From: DATGSL01 sp964645585
Lineage (GTDB): Bacteria > Verrucomicrobiota > Verrucomicrobiia > Opitutales > T3Sed10-336
NCBI GenBank assembly: GCA_964645585.1
Contig: CAZYAN010000001.1
Coordinates: forward strand, 94,004 to 158,003
Reading direction: 5' to 3'
DNA length: 64,000 nucleotides
Under the pieces are notes generated by a model that was given only the letters and a program-made list of their open reading frames with translations, made no database searches and was not told the origin of the DNA. The position numbers and the translations under genes were made by a program. This document shows positions 33,568 to 43,201 of the stretch, in pieces; position 1 is the stretch's first letter; every line of letters starts with the position of its first letter.

Positions 33568-35418
33568 ATGGATAAAAAGAATACAACAATCGGGGTCTTG
33601 CTGCTCATGGCGGCGTTCACGCTGATGGTGTTTCAGCGCCCGTCTCAGCCGCCGCCCGCGCAGCCGGATTCGGCGCCAGCGGCCGAAACGGACGGCATGA
33701 CGCCCGGTGCGAAACCGGCAGGAGAGGAAGTCGCCGAGCAGCCGTCCGCGATTGAGCCGGTCACCCCCGTGCCGCCGGCCGAGGAGGTTGAGGAAAGTCT
33801 GGTTCGTTTGGAGAACGAATATTTTATCGTCGAGTTCACGAATTTGGGCGGTGCGATCAAGCGGGTTTACCTGAAGGAATACGAACGGACGAAGGGGAGT
33901 GAAGAGCGCTATGTCCTCAACGAGAGCGGCGAGCTGCCGGCGCTTGGGCTGGTCGATTTTCCCGGCGCGGGGCCGGAGACACCATTTCAGCTGGTCGAGC
34001 AGACGGAGACCGAGCTGACGTATTCGGCGCGGGTGGGCGATTCGATCGAGGTGGTGAGGCGTTACCGGATTGAGCTGGAAGCAGGCCGGCACGATCCGAA
34101 CGCCTATTTGGTGCATCATGAGACGATCTTTCAAAACCTGACCGGACAGGCGCTTTTGCTGCGGGAGTTTGGGGTTCATCTCGGAACCGCGAGTCCGACC
34201 GGTCGGCGCACGATCGGGATTCAGCACCTGAACTTTGGTTTCTTTGACGGCGACGATTTCGATTTTCTCACACCGGCGAAGTTCGAAGGAGGCGGATTTC
34301 TGGCGTGGGTGGGCCTGACGTCGGGAGAGCCGAAGGAGACGATCCAGCGAACCATGCCAGTCGTGTGGGCGACGGTGAAAAACCAGTTTTTCACGAGCAT
34401 TTTCACACCCGAGACGCCGGCGAAGGGGTTTATTGCTCAACCGGCTGAAGTTCCCGCTGAGGAGACGGGCGAGCAAGCGAATGGGAGTCAGGAGCCGGCG
34501 ACGGCGACGGGAATGACCGGACAAATGCGTTTTGACCTGCGCGGGGTGGAGGCCGAAGGCCAGCAGGCGCTCGCGGGAACCTTTTATGCGGGTCCGAAGG
34601 AGTTTCGCCGGCTTGAGACGCTGGGGCAGGAGCAGGACCGTGTGATGCAGTTTGGCTGGGCCTTTATTGGATTCATCAGCAAGCTGCTCCTGAGCATGAT
34701 GATCGCGATCGAGCGATGGGTGCCGAACTTCGGTGTCGCGATCATCCTGGTCACGGTGATCATCAAGACGCTTCTGTGGCCGTTGACCGCCGCGTCCGCG
34801 CGCTCGTCGAAGCGGATGGCGAAGATCCAGGAGCCGATGAAGGCGCTTCGGGAGAAGTACAAGGACGACCCGAAGAAGATGCAGATGGAGACCATGAAGC
34901 TCTTTAAGGAGCACAAGGTCAATCCGGTCGGCGGCTGTCTTCCGATGCTCGTGCAAATACCGATCTTCTTTGCGCTTTTTCGGATGATCATGAGTGCATC
35001 GGAGCTCCGGTTCGCGGAGTTTTTATGGGTTCAAGATCTTTCCGCGCCTGACACTGTCGCCTACATTTTCGGTTTTCCGCTGAACATTCTCCCGCTGTTT
35101 ATGGGCGTCACCATGTTCTACCAGATGCGGATGATGCCGATGGCGATGGATAACGCGCAGCAGAAGATCTTCCGGATGATGCCGTTCATCTTCTTTATCT
35201 TCTGTTATAACTTTTCCTCCGGGCTCGTCTTGTACTGGACGGTTCAGAACCTTCTGACGATTTTGCAGCAGTTCTTGATCAACCGCGGGCGGGATCAGGA
35301 CGAACCGGTGCCGGCGGCCGGTGCCGCGGGCGGCGGTTCGGGCAGCGCGCCAGTCCAAGCGTCTCCCTATTTGAAAAAGGGAAAAGGGAAGGCCAAGAGC
35401 CGGAAGAAAAAAGAGTAG
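33568..35418 (+). CDS. yidC: Membrane protein insertase YidC
   Basis: A 616-residue Gram-negative-type YidC: first span (about residues 7-22), an acidic Pro-rich linker, a large periplasmic P1 domain (residues 65-340) starting LVRLENEYFIVEFTNLGGAI, then five-span insertase core. Core blocks are TVIIKTLLWPLTAASARSSKRM and NPVGGCLPMLVQIPIFFALFRM. The Arg of the hydrophilic groove falls in KTLLWPL...SSKRM. A basic tail ends in GKAKSRKKKE. ATG at 33568 is preferred to TTG at 33562. Confidence 0.97.
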   Translation: MDKKNTTIGVLLLMAAFTLMVFQRPSQPPPAQPDSAPAAETDGMTPGAKPAGEEVAEQPSAIEPVTPVPPAEEVEESLVRLENEYFIVEFTNLGGAIKRVYLKEYERTKGSEERYVLNESGELPALGLVDFPGAGPETPFQLVEQTETELTYSARVGDSIEVVRRYRIELEAGRHDPNAYLVHHETIFQNLTGQALLLREFGVHLGTASPTGRRTIGIQHLNFGFFDGDDFDFLTPAKFEGGGFLAWVGLTSGEPKETIQRTMPVVWATVKNQFFTSIFTPETPAKGFIAQPAEVPAEETGEQANGSQEPATATGMTGQMRFDLRGVEAEGQQALAGTFYAGPKEFRRLETLGQEQDRVMQFGWAFIGFISKLLLSMMIAIERWVPNFGVAIILVTVIIKTLLWPLTAASARSSKRMAKIQEPMKALREKYKDDPKKMQMETMKLFKEHKVNPVGGCLPMLVQIPIFFALFRMIMSASELRFAEFLWVQDLSAPDTVAYIFGFPLNILPLFMGVTMFYQMRMMPMAMDNAQQKIFRMMPFIFFIFCYNFSSGLVLYWTVQNLLTILQQFLINRGRDQDEPVPAAGAAGGGSGSAPVQASPYLKKGKGKAKSRKKKE

Positions 35419-35541
35419 GCGGCGGACGCGCGGGAAAGCAACGCTCTCACGAGCGCGGCGACGCGCAGCTGGCGGCGTGAGCCGGTGAGGAAGGAAGGCC
35501 GAAAACATCACGCGGAACCGTATTTCTGGCCGGCGGGGGGG

Positions 35542-35560
35542 AACGGCGAACGCCGTTTTC
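35542..35560 (+). terminator. Possible terminator after yidC
   Basis: Seven-base stem AACGGCG/CGCCGTT with a two-base loop and a short T run (TTTTC counted from the stem). Weak T tract. It lies 124 bases after the yidC stop and before yebC, in a 244-base interval that otherwise shows no gene. Confidence 0.4.
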
Positions 35561-35662
35561 CTGCCAGCCGCTGAGTGCGGGATTGATTCTTCCGGGACCT
35601 TGCATACAGTAAAACCCTTCTCTCTGGTCTAACCAGGCAGCAATACAAAGGAAAGATCGACT

Positions 35663-36415
35663 ATGGCCGGACACAGTAAATGGGCTACAACAAAGCGGCA
35701 CAAGGCCGCGATGGACGCGAAGCGCGGCAAGATTTTCAGCACGTTGAGCAAGGAAATCACAATTGCCGCTAAAGAAGGCGGCGGATCGGCTGACATGAAC
35801 CCGCGCCTGCGCACCGCGCTGCTTAAAGCGAAGGCGGCGAACATGCCCAGCGACAACATCGATCGTGCGATCAAGAAGGGCACCGGGGAGCTTCCGGGCG
35901 TCAGTTATGAAGAGGTCGTTTACGAAGGGTACGGCCCCGGCGGTGTCGCGTTCATTATTGAAGCGACAACTGACAACAAGAATCGCACGGCTTCCGAGGT
36001 GCGCAGTTTGCTTTCGAAGAACGGCGGAAATCTCGCGGGAACCGGAGCGGTGGCCTTCCAGTTCGAACGCGTTGGCCAGTTTTTGATCGCTCGCGAGAAG
36101 ACCACGGAAGAGGAACTGATGGAGGCGACGCTCGAGGCGGGCGCCGAAGACATCAAAAGCGAGTCCGATCATTTCGAGGTCCTGTGCCCAGTACAGGCCT
36201 TTTATGCCGTGAGTCAGGCGCTGGAGCAAAAAGGAATCGAACCGGATTCAGCCGAGCTTGCGTATGTTCCGACGACTACCGTTCCGGTTACCGATCCCGA
36301 CACGGCGCGCCAAGTTCTTCGTTTGGCCGAAATCCTTGAGGAGCAGGACGACGTAAACAACGTCCACTCCAACTTTGAGATGGAGGAGAGTCTTATGGAG
36401 ACGGTGGAGGGGTAA
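35663..36415 (+). CDS. yebC: YebC/PmpR-family protein
   Basis: A 250-residue member of the YebC family. The N-terminus MAGHSKWATTKRHKAAMDAKRGKIF is diagnostic, as are AKAANMPSDNIDRAIKKGTGE and YEGYGPGGVAFIIEATTDNKNRT. Some members act as transcription regulators; recent work ties others to translation of proline stretches (established for some relatives, not tested here). The Pro-rich TolA-like protein in this window would be a natural client. An AAGGAAAG site precedes the ATG. Confidence 0.96.
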   Translation: MAGHSKWATTKRHKAAMDAKRGKIFSTLSKEITIAAKEGGGSADMNPRLRTALLKAKAANMPSDNIDRAIKKGTGELPGVSYEEVVYEGYGPGGVAFIIEATTDNKNRTASEVRSLLSKNGGNLAGTGAVAFQFERVGQFLIAREKTTEEELMEATLEAGAEDIKSESDHFEVLCPVQAFYAVSQALEQKGIEPDSAELAYVPTTTVPVTDPDTARQVLRLAEILEEQDDVNNVHSNFEMEESLMETVEG

Positions 36416-36466
36416 TCGCGCCGCGATTGCCTTTGCAAGAGGTGACTCCCTTTCATGCACGTGCGA

Positions 36467-36499
36467 CGGCGGCGACTGAACAGCAGTCACGCCGGCGCC
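36467..36499 (+). promoter_or_regulatory. Hairpin in the metX leader
   Basis: GACTG (36474-36478) pairs with CAGTC (36484-36488), and the stem continues through GGC/GCC-type pairs after a two-base bulge to about 36494. It ends 20 bases before the metX ATG. It could hide the translation start. I recognise no SAM riboswitch core. Confidence 0.4.
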
Positions 36500-36514
36500 T
36501 CCTGTCATCTAGAC

Positions 36515-37669
36515 ATGAACGACGCTGACGCGATTTTTTACCGGACCGAGCCCGGCGACGTCGGCCTTGTCGAGTTTCAGGATTTCCTGTGCGACGAGCC
36601 GTTCACGTTTGAGTGCGGGCAGAGCATTCCGTCATTTCAATTGCGGTACGAAACGTACGGACGCCTCAATAAGGAAAAAAACAACGCGATCCTGGTTTGC
36701 CACGCGCTGAGCGGCGACCATCATTGCGCCGGCATTTATACGATGGAGGACCGCAAGCCCGGCTGGTGGAACAATATGATCGGTCCGGGCAAGGCGATCG
36801 ATACGACCCGCTTTTTTGTTATCTGCTCCAATTGTCTCGGCGGCTGCCAGGGTTCGACCGGTCCCGGTTCTATCGATCCGACAACCGGAAAACCGTACAA
36901 CTTGAATTTCCCGTTTGTGACGATTCGCGATATGGTTCGCGCGCAAAAGCGGCTGCTCGACCATTTAGAGATTGGGGAATTGTATGCTGTTGTTGGCGGA
37001 TCGATGGGCGGCATGCAGGTTTTGCAATGGGCAATTGAATACCCGGATGTCGTCAAGCGGATCCTCCCGATGGCAACGACATCGAGGCAGGGACCCCAAG
37101 CGATCGCGTTCAATGAAGTGGGACGCCAGGCGATCATGCAGGATCCGGAGTGGCGCGGCGGCGATTATCACGATTCAGACGGCCCGCGAATGGGACTGGG
37201 GATCGCACGGATGATGGCGCATATCACCTATTTGTCCGACAAGGGCATGAACCGGAAGTTTGGACGCCGGCGCCGGCGCGGGAAGGAAAAGAACTTTGGG
37301 CTGGATGTCGCATTCGAGGTGGAAAGTTATTTGCGGTACCAAGGGCAAAGTTTTATCAACCGGTTCGACGCGAACACCTATCTCTATTTTACTCGCGCGC
37401 TTGATTACTTCGACCTCGCGGACGGTTTTGATTCGCTCGATGAAGCGTTCGCGGAGATGACGGCCCGGACACTGGTTGTCGGCTTCACGTCGGATTGGCT
37501 CTTCCCGCCGGATCAAAACAGGGAGATTGTCCGGGCAATGCTGCGAGCGGGAAAAGACGCCAGCTATATGGAAGTCGGGATGGATTTCGGCCACGACTCG
37601 TTTTTGGTCGATTCGCCGTTTCTGTACGATGTTGTTCGGGCATTTTTGAGGGAGGATGCACATGGCTGA
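36515..37669 (+). CDS. metX: Homoserine O-acetyltransferase
   Basis: A 384-residue alpha/beta-hydrolase-fold MetX. The nucleophile Ser lies in VVGGSMGGMQVLQWA, the Asp in VVGFTSDWLFPPDQ and the His in MDFGHDSFLVD. The substrate region ILVCHALSGDHHCAG and SNCLGGCQGSTGP are typical. It activates homoserine for methionine synthesis. The ATG at 36515 is chosen over 36455, which would put the leader hairpin in the coding region. It overlaps metW by 8 bases. Confidence 0.95.
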   Translation: MNDADAIFYRTEPGDVGLVEFQDFLCDEPFTFECGQSIPSFQLRYETYGRLNKEKNNAILVCHALSGDHHCAGIYTMEDRKPGWWNNMIGPGKAIDTTRFFVICSNCLGGCQGSTGPGSIDPTTGKPYNLNFPFVTIRDMVRAQKRLLDHLEIGELYAVVGGSMGGMQVLQWAIEYPDVVKRILPMATTSRQGPQAIAFNEVGRQAIMQDPEWRGGDYHDSDGPRMGLGIARMMAHITYLSDKGMNRKFGRRRRRGKEKNFGLDVAFEVESYLRYQGQSFINRFDANTYLYFTRALDYFDLADGFDSLDEAFAEMTARTLVVGFTSDWLFPPDQNREIVRAMLRAGKDASYMEVGMDFGHDSFLVDSPFLYDVVRAFLREDAHG

Positions 37670-38336
37670 TGTGGCTGAGAGTCCAGTTCAAAACCGTGTC
37701 GCGCCAGTGGAATCCGGGATTGCTCCGCGCCGTCAGACGGACCGGCGATCGGTCGATATGCAGATAATCAGCGACTGGATCGAGCCCGGCAGCCGGGTGC
37801 TCGACTTGGGTTGCGGACGCGGCGTGCTGCTCGAATACCTGATGCGCAAGAAGTCGGTCTTTGGGGTCGGAGTCGATATTGATCCGATCAAGGTTCTTGG
37901 ATGTCTGCGAAAAGGCGTCAACGCGTATCACGGCGACCTTTTTGAGCTGATGAAATCCTTTCCTGATAAATTCTTCGACCGGACAATCTGCTCAAGGACT
38001 TTGCAGGAGCTGAACAATCCCGCCGCGATCGTCCTGGAGGCGCTGCGCGTTTCGCGATTTGTGACGGTTGGATTCGTCAATTACGCCTTTTGGAAGAACC
38101 GGCTCAGTCTGCTCCGCAGCGGCAGCCGGATACGCAACGAAGTGTATCCGGCGGAATGGTACGCATCGAGGACGGCACATCCGGTTTCGGTGGCGGAGTT
38201 TGAGCATTATTGCCTCGTGGAGAATATCCGGATTGTCCGGAAAGTGTATCTCGCCGGGGATTGGAAGAGTCGCTGCAACTTTCTGCCGAACCTCTTCTGC
38301 GGGCACGCGATCTACGATCTGCAGAAAGAGACGTGA
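37662..38336 (+). CDS. metW: Methionine biosynthesis protein MetW
   Basis: A 224-residue methyltransferase-fold protein with SRVLDLGCGRGVLLEYL (near residue 45) and the MetW blocks GVGVDIDPIKVLGCL and SRTLQELNNPAAIVLEALRVS. In the family it works with MetX in homoserine acylation. A GGAGG site is six bases before the ATG at 37662, which is why that start is preferred to 37656. It overlaps metX by 8 bases, supporting joint action. Confidence 0.93.
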   Translation: MADVAESPVQNRVAPVESGIAPRRQTDRRSVDMQIISDWIEPGSRVLDLGCGRGVLLEYLMRKKSVFGVGVDIDPIKVLGCLRKGVNAYHGDLFELMKSFPDKFFDRTICSRTLQELNNPAAIVLEALRVSRFVTVGFVNYAFWKNRLSLLRSGSRIRNEVYPAEWYASRTAHPVSVAEFEHYCLVENIRIVRKVYLAGDWKSRCNFLPNLFCGHAIYDLQKET

Positions 38337-38592
38337 CGATGAAACCAAAAGCGCAGTCATGAAGCAGGCGGCCCGGATCGATCGCGCGTCGGTAAATCGT
38401 CTTTTCAGGGCGTGGCGTTTTGTTCCGTCGACCAAGAGCGTTGCCCCGGGCTGAGTCTAGTTCGCCATGGTGGGGCTGTCGGCTTCAGAAGCGTGCGGCT
38501 TTTTTCTGCCTGCCGTCCTCATGTAAGCTGATCGGTTGGGGTGAGCGGTTTCTGGTTGGCGTTTGAGAGGAATTCCTCACGCTTCGGGATTT

Positions 38593-39165
38593 GTGAGCGA
38601 TGAAATCCAATCGGAGGTTCTCCGGATTTTTACGGAGACAAACGCGTTATTGACTGGCCATTTCGTGCTGCGTTCCGGCCTGCACAGCGGTCATTTCTTT
38701 CAGGCCGCCCAAGTCTGTCAGCACTTGGACAAGGTGGAACGCCTGGCAGCGCTGCTGCTGGCGAAGCTGCCGGATGTGACGTTTGAGACAGTCCTCGCTC
38801 CCGCGATGGGCGGACTGGTGATTGGACAGGAAGTCGCCCGTCAGAGCCGCGCGCGTTACCTGTTCGCGGAGAAAGAAGAAGGACGCCTCGTTTTGCGGAG
38901 GGGGTTCAAGATCGCGAAAGGGGAAAACGTGCTGGTGGTGGAAGATGTGATTACCCGGGGCGGCCGTGCCCAGGAGGCGATCGATTTGGTCGAGAAGGCT
39001 GGCGGCGTGCCGGTGGCTCTCGCCGTGCTCGTCGATCGAAGCGGCGGGAATGCGCAGTTCAGCATCCCTTGGGTCAGTCTCATTGAGCTGAGTTTTCCGA
39101 CCTACCGCGAAGACGAGCTTCCGCCTGAACTCGCCGCGGAACCGGTCGAGAAGCCGGGAAGCTGA
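38593..39165 (+). CDS. pyrE: Orotate phosphoribosyltransferase
   Basis: About 190 residues. The PRPP-binding loop is VLVVEDVITRGGRAQEAID (near residue 117), and APAMGGLVIGQEVARQ and AEKEEGRLVLRRGF are typical of PyrE. It adds ribose phosphate to orotate in UMP synthesis. The start is uncertain: GTG at 38593 is chosen, with a TTG at 38563 as alternative; no in-frame ATG exists near the family start. About 255 bases upstream hold no recognisable gene. Confidence 0.92.
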   Translation: MSDEIQSEVLRIFTETNALLTGHFVLRSGLHSGHFFQAAQVCQHLDKVERLAALLLAKLPDVTFETVLAPAMGGLVIGQEVARQSRARYLFAEKEEGRLVLRRGFKIAKGENVLVVEDVITRGGRAQEAIDLVEKAGGVPVALAVLVDRSGGNAQFSIPWVSLIELSFPTYREDELPPELAAEPVEKPGS

Positions 39166-39221
39166 AGCCGGCTTGAAACGGGATTGAGCTTCAGGAATGG
39201 CAACGCTACGTTGCAGGTCTT

Positions 39222-40730
39222 ATGCAGCAGCGCTGTCGTTTCCGGACCTGGTGGATTCAGCTTACCGCAATCGTCATTGTCATTTGCGGTCAGTTCGTCG
39301 GTCAGTTCGCCTTCGGGGAGGAGACTCGCCCCAATATACTCGTTGCCATCGCAGATGACTGGGGCTATCCGCACGCGTCTGTTTATGGCGATCCGATAGT
39401 CGCGACGCCGAACTTTGACCGGCTTGCAGCGGAGGGAGTGCTCTTCATTCATGCGTTTGTTTCGTCGCCGTCATGCACCCCCTCGCGCGGGGCAATTCTG
39501 AGCGGACAACATTTCTGGCGCCTCGGCGAGGGGGCGAATCTCCACTCGACACTCGACCGGTCGATTCCGGTGTACACCGATCTTCTGGAGGAAGCCGGCT
39601 ATCACGTCGGTTTCACCCGGAAAGGGTGGGGACCGGGGCAGGCTGGACGGGGCGGTCGGACAACGAATCCTGCTGGCCTTCGCTTCAACAGTTTCTCCAA
39701 TTTCTTAAAGGCACGTCCCCAGAGGGCGCCGTTTTGTTTTTGGTTTGGTTCGACGGATCCCCATCGATCTTACGATCCGGAGCTCCGGGAGACACTTGGC
39801 GTCGATCCGGATGCGGTTGTTCCGCCGGCGATTTTCCCGAATGTGCCGGCTGTCCGGGAGGATCTTGCCGACTATTATGCCGAGGTGCGGCGATTTGACA
39901 CGGAGCTCGGTCAGCTTGTCGACGAGCTGGAGGCGCTTGGTGAACTGGGGAACACAATTATCGTAATCACGGGAGACCATGGCATGCCGTTTCCTCGCTG
40001 CAAGGGGAATCTGTATGACAGCGGGACGCGCGTGCCGCTGGCCATCGTCTGGAAGGGGACGTTTTCCGGCGGGCGGCGGATCGACGATTTCGTCAGCCTG
40101 ACCGATCTCGCTCCTACCTTTTTAGAAGCGGCCGGAGCGGAGGTGCCGGCGTTGATGACCGGCCGGAGCTTGCTGCCAATCCTTCGTGGGGAGGCAGAAG
40201 GACAGGTGGAGCCAGCGCGCGACCATGTCCTGACCGGGCGCGAACGCCATACGCCGTCGCAGGAAGCGCCGATCAGCGGCGGGTATCCGATGCGGGCGAT
40301 CCGAACGAGTGAGTTTTTATATATTTGGAACCTTAAGCCGGATCGCTGGCCGGGGGGCACCCCGGTTCACGCGCGGGCGTATTTTGAGAACGGCTGGCTC
40401 GGCGACACCGACAACGGACCGACGAAATTGTACCTGTTTGCCAATCGCGACGATCCGCAGGTTCGGCCGTTGTATGACCTCGCCTTTGCGCGGCGTTCTG
40501 CCGAAGAACTGTACGATCTCCGCGTCGACCCGAACCAAGTCACAAACGTTGTCGGCGACCTCCGCTATTCGGAGACGCTTGTCAGCCTGCGGAAGCGCCT
40601 GCATGAGGAGCTGGAGCGGACCGCTGATCCGCGCGTGATCGGAGGCGGGGAGGCCTTTGACACCTATCCCTATTCGGGAAAAATCCCAAGCTGGCCGGGC
40701 GAGGAAACCTTGCGGTTTTATCGCAATTGA
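39222..40730 (+). CDS. Secreted sulfatase (type I, formylglycine-dependent)
   Basis: A 502-residue S1-family sulfatase with a signal peptide (residues 1-32). Metal-binding Asp45-Asp46 are in AIADDWGYP. The formylglycine precursor is Cys85 in CTPSR, so it needs a maturase, not seen here. Further catalytic blocks are STDPHRSYD, ITGDHGMPFPRCKGNLYDSGTRVP and DLRVDPNQVTNVV. It should remove sulfate from polysaccharides or other esters outside the cytoplasm, common in marine or polysaccharide-degrading Verrucomicrobiota. It stands alone; no glycoside hydrolase adjoins it. Confidence 0.94.
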   Translation: MQQRCRFRTWWIQLTAIVIVICGQFVGQFAFGEETRPNILVAIADDWGYPHASVYGDPIVATPNFDRLAAEGVLFIHAFVSSPSCTPSRGAILSGQHFWRLGEGANLHSTLDRSIPVYTDLLEEAGYHVGFTRKGWGPGQAGRGGRTTNPAGLRFNSFSNFLKARPQRAPFCFWFGSTDPHRSYDPELRETLGVDPDAVVPPAIFPNVPAVREDLADYYAEVRRFDTELGQLVDELEALGELGNTIIVITGDHGMPFPRCKGNLYDSGTRVPLAIVWKGTFSGGRRIDDFVSLTDLAPTFLEAAGAEVPALMTGRSLLPILRGEAEGQVEPARDHVLTGRERHTPSQEAPISGGYPMRAIRTSEFLYIWNLKPDRWPGGTPVHARAYFENGWLGDTDNGPTKLYLFANRDDPQVRPLYDLAFARRSAEELYDLRVDPNQVTNVVGDLRYSETLVSLRKRLHEELERTADPRVIGGGEAFDTYPYSGKIPSWPGEETLRFYRN

Positions 40731-40854
40731 AACCTGCTTCTAGAGCGCAACCAGCAACGGAACCTTGACGATAGAAACCGGAGAAGCTTCGGCACGCCGA
40801 CGGGTGACTTCTTTCTCCAAGTCCAAAATCTGCGAGCGGAAATCCAAAATTTCT

Positions 40855-42579
40855 TCAGGTTTTCAGCTCGAGGTCGGGCGGTACGGTGGCAAGGGCTTCT
40901 TCGATGGTCGTGATGCCTTCCTGGACTTTCATCATGCTGTCCTGGTGGAGGGTTTTCATGCCGTTCGCCATCGCGATCTTCTTCAGTTCAGCGGTTTCGA
41001 GCTGCTTGTTAATTCCCTGCACGAGTTCTTCGGAAACCGTCATTAATTCGTGGATACCGATTCGTCCCTTATAACCTGAACCGCCGCAGATGGCGCAGCC
41101 TTTCGGGTTGGCTTTGAAAACTTGTCCGGTCCATCCGATCGCCGACTGCAGGATTTCGGCTTCACGGCCTTCCGGTTCGTAGGCGATCCGGCATTTTTTG
41201 CAAACGCGCCGCATGAGGCGCTGAGCGCAAACGCAGAGAAGCGAAGAAGAAATCATGAACGGCTCGATGCCCATGTCGGTCAACCGGGCCACGGTGCTCG
41301 GCGCGTCGTTCGTGTGAAGCGTGCTGAGGAGCAAGTGACCGGTCAGCGCGGCCTCGACGGCAATGTTGGCGGTTTCCTGGTCACGGATTTCCCCGACGAG
41401 GATGATGTCGGGGTCTTGGCGGAGAAAGGCGCGCAGGGCGGTCGCGAACGTCACGCCGATCTGCCGGTTCATCTGCATCTGGTTGATTCCGGGAAGCGTG
41501 TACTCGATCGGATCTTCGGCCGTGCGGATGACCAGTTCGGGATTGCTGATCTCGTTCAAGGCCGAATAGAGCGTCATTGATTTTCCAGAGCCGGTCGGCC
41601 CGCAATGGAGAATCATGCCGTAGGGCTGGCGGATAACTTCGCGGTAGCGTTCGAGATTGCGTTCGGAAAAGCCGAGCAGCGGCAGCGGCAAGGTCGACTT
41701 TTCTTTGTCGAGAACACGAAGCACCATGCCTTCGCCGTGATTGAGGGGCGCTGTGGAGACACGAAGGTCAATGTTGATATTCTTCCGGGTAAAGTGCTTG
41801 TAAACAATGCGTCCGTCTTGCGGAACGCGGCGTTCAGCGATGTCGAGGTTCGACATGATTTTCAGACGGGCAATCAGCGCGCCGTTGACCTTGGCCGGCA
41901 GTCGTAGTTTCTCCTGGCAGACCCCGTCGATGCGGTAGCGGACAACGAGTTCTTTTTCCCACGGTTCGAGGTGAATATCGCTTGCCCCGGACTTGTAGGC
42001 GTCCTCGATGATGCGGTTGGCGAGCTGGATGATCGGCTTGCTTTCCTCATCTTCGAGATCCTCCTCTTTCATGCCGCCTTCGGTCTCGCCGAACTCCATG
42101 CCGATCGCGTCGACGACGTCGCCGAAATCGACTCGTTCCTGCGGCTCCTCGCTTTTCAGCTTCGTTTGGATCTCGTGTTCGAGGCCAAGGAGGCTGACGA
42201 CCCGCAGACCGGACATCTCTTCAATCTGGGCCGATACGTTCAGCGCGAACGGATTGGAAAACGCTACCGAGATCAGGTCGCCGATAATACTTACCGGCAG
42301 CAGAACATGTTCGCGGCAGAAATCCCGCGGGATCTTTTCAAAGAGTTCATCCTGCGGAGCGCAGCGAGTGACATTGATCGGTTGGAGCCCGGCGGCCTTC
42401 GCTTTTGCGACGAGGATCGAAAACGGCGAAAGACCGTATTGATCATACAGGAGTTTATCGAGCGCCTCGCCGTTGAGATCGGTTGGTGAGGCAAGAATTT
42501 CCTGATGCTGTTCCTCGTTGAGGAGGTTCAGGGCTTTAAGATGGTTGACGACTGTCGTCTGAATGCGTCCGAGTGCCAT
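40855..42579 (-). CDS. pilB: GspE/PilB-type secretion ATPase
   Basis: A 574-residue type II/IV secretion ATPase. It has an N-terminal MshEN domain (residues 1-150), Walker A GPTGSGKSMTLY, Asp box, Walker B IILVGEIRDQETA, the His box STLHTNDAPST and the tetracysteine zinc site CKKC...CAIC. It powers pilus assembly or type II secretion at the inner membrane. Linked only to a stand-alone MshEN-like gene upstream; no pilin, PilC or PilT is in the window. PilB versus GspE cannot be fully separated. Confidence 0.92.
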   Translation of the reverse strand: MALGRIQTTVVNHLKALNLLNEEQHQEILASPTDLNGEALDKLLYDQYGLSPFSILVAKAKAAGLQPINVTRCAPQDELFEKIPRDFCREHVLLPVSIIGDLISVAFSNPFALNVSAQIEEMSGLRVVSLLGLEHEIQTKLKSEEPQERVDFGDVVDAIGMEFGETEGGMKEEDLEDEESKPIIQLANRIIEDAYKSGASDIHLEPWEKELVVRYRIDGVCQEKLRLPAKVNGALIARLKIMSNLDIAERRVPQDGRIVYKHFTRKNINIDLRVSTAPLNHGEGMVLRVLDKEKSTLPLPLLGFSERNLERYREVIRQPYGMILHCGPTGSGKSMTLYSALNEISNPELVIRTAEDPIEYTLPGINQMQMNRQIGVTFATALRAFLRQDPDIILVGEIRDQETANIAVEAALTGHLLLSTLHTNDAPSTVARLTDMGIEPFMISSSLLCVCAQRLMRRVCKKCRIAYEPEGREAEILQSAIGWTGQVFKANPKGCAICGGSGYKGRIGIHELMTVSEELVQGINKQLETAELKKIAMANGMKTLHQDSMMKVQEGITTIEEALATVPPDLELKT

Positions 42580-42652
42580 GTTCTTGCGTCCTCCCCTGAA
42601 AATTTGTCGGTATTGGTCGTAGGTTGTTGATTTTTCCTGCCGAGGGTTTCCG

Positions 42653-43108
42653 TCAGGTCGCCTGTTGCGCCTCCTGCACGACGCGGTCGACGGCGTGCGC
42701 GATACTCTCCATGGTGCTCGCGTACCAAAGGATCGTGCCGTCGAGCCTTTCTTCCCAGTATTCGCGGGCCGCTTTGCTCAGATAATAACTTGTCGCGAGG
42801 AAGTGGAAACCATCTTCCTGATCGAACGGAATCGTCCAAGTCGACCACGTCAGGTCCGGCTCGATAAGCGCGCGGCATTCTTCACTTATCTGGTGGTCAG
42901 CGAGGTCAATCAGACCGACGCCGTGTTCGCGGAGGACAAAGTTGATTAAATCCATCTCGTCGGCACTGCCCATCTCGGTGATCAGAATCGAGAGGAGGCT
43001 AGCCTGGCGGGTAATGCCTGCCTTGAGAATCTCGAAAAGCCGTTCGTTGGCCGCCTCGAGATGTTCGATATTGACAAGATTGTGCTCGACGAGTGTCGCG
43101 CCGATCAT
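42653..43108 (-). CDS. Stand-alone MshEN (PilB N-domain)-like protein
   Basis: A 151-residue protein whose N-terminus MIGATLVEHNLVNIEHLEAA and following LLSILITEMGSADEMDLINFVLREHGVGLIDLADHQISEE repeat the layout of the MshEN/T2SSE_N domain: helix-turn starts, then a loop with conserved Leu residues. The rest has Trp-rich stretches (TWSTWTIPFDQEDG). No ATPase domain. It precedes pilB by 73 bases on the same strand, so it may be a regulator of that ATPase, possibly through cyclic di-GMP; inference. Confidence 0.65.
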   Translation of the reverse strand: MIGATLVEHNLVNIEHLEAANERLFEILKAGITRQASLLSILITEMGSADEMDLINFVLREHGVGLIDLADHQISEECRALIEPDLTWSTWTIPFDQEDGFHFLATSYYLSKAAREYWEERLDGTILWYASTMESIAHAVDRVVQEAQQAT

Positions 43109-43201
43109 GCGGTTGCGCGGAGGAGGAGAGAACGGTGGTTGCTCATGGTGGTGGCACTGTGAATTTACGTTATTCCCGGGCGGAAATGGACGCGCCGGCC
43201 G

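Noticed and set aside
33151..34956. 601-residue open frame antisense to yidC and yidD
   Set aside because: Arg/Leu/His-rich shadow frame over a certain yidC; no domain seen.
32661..35418. Replication origin next to rpmH-rnpA-yidD-yidC
   Set aside because: No dnaA gene and no cluster of DnaA boxes was recognised in the window.
38359..38454. 31-codon frame after metW
   Set aside because: Too short, no ribosome site and no recognisable sequence; left as intergenic.
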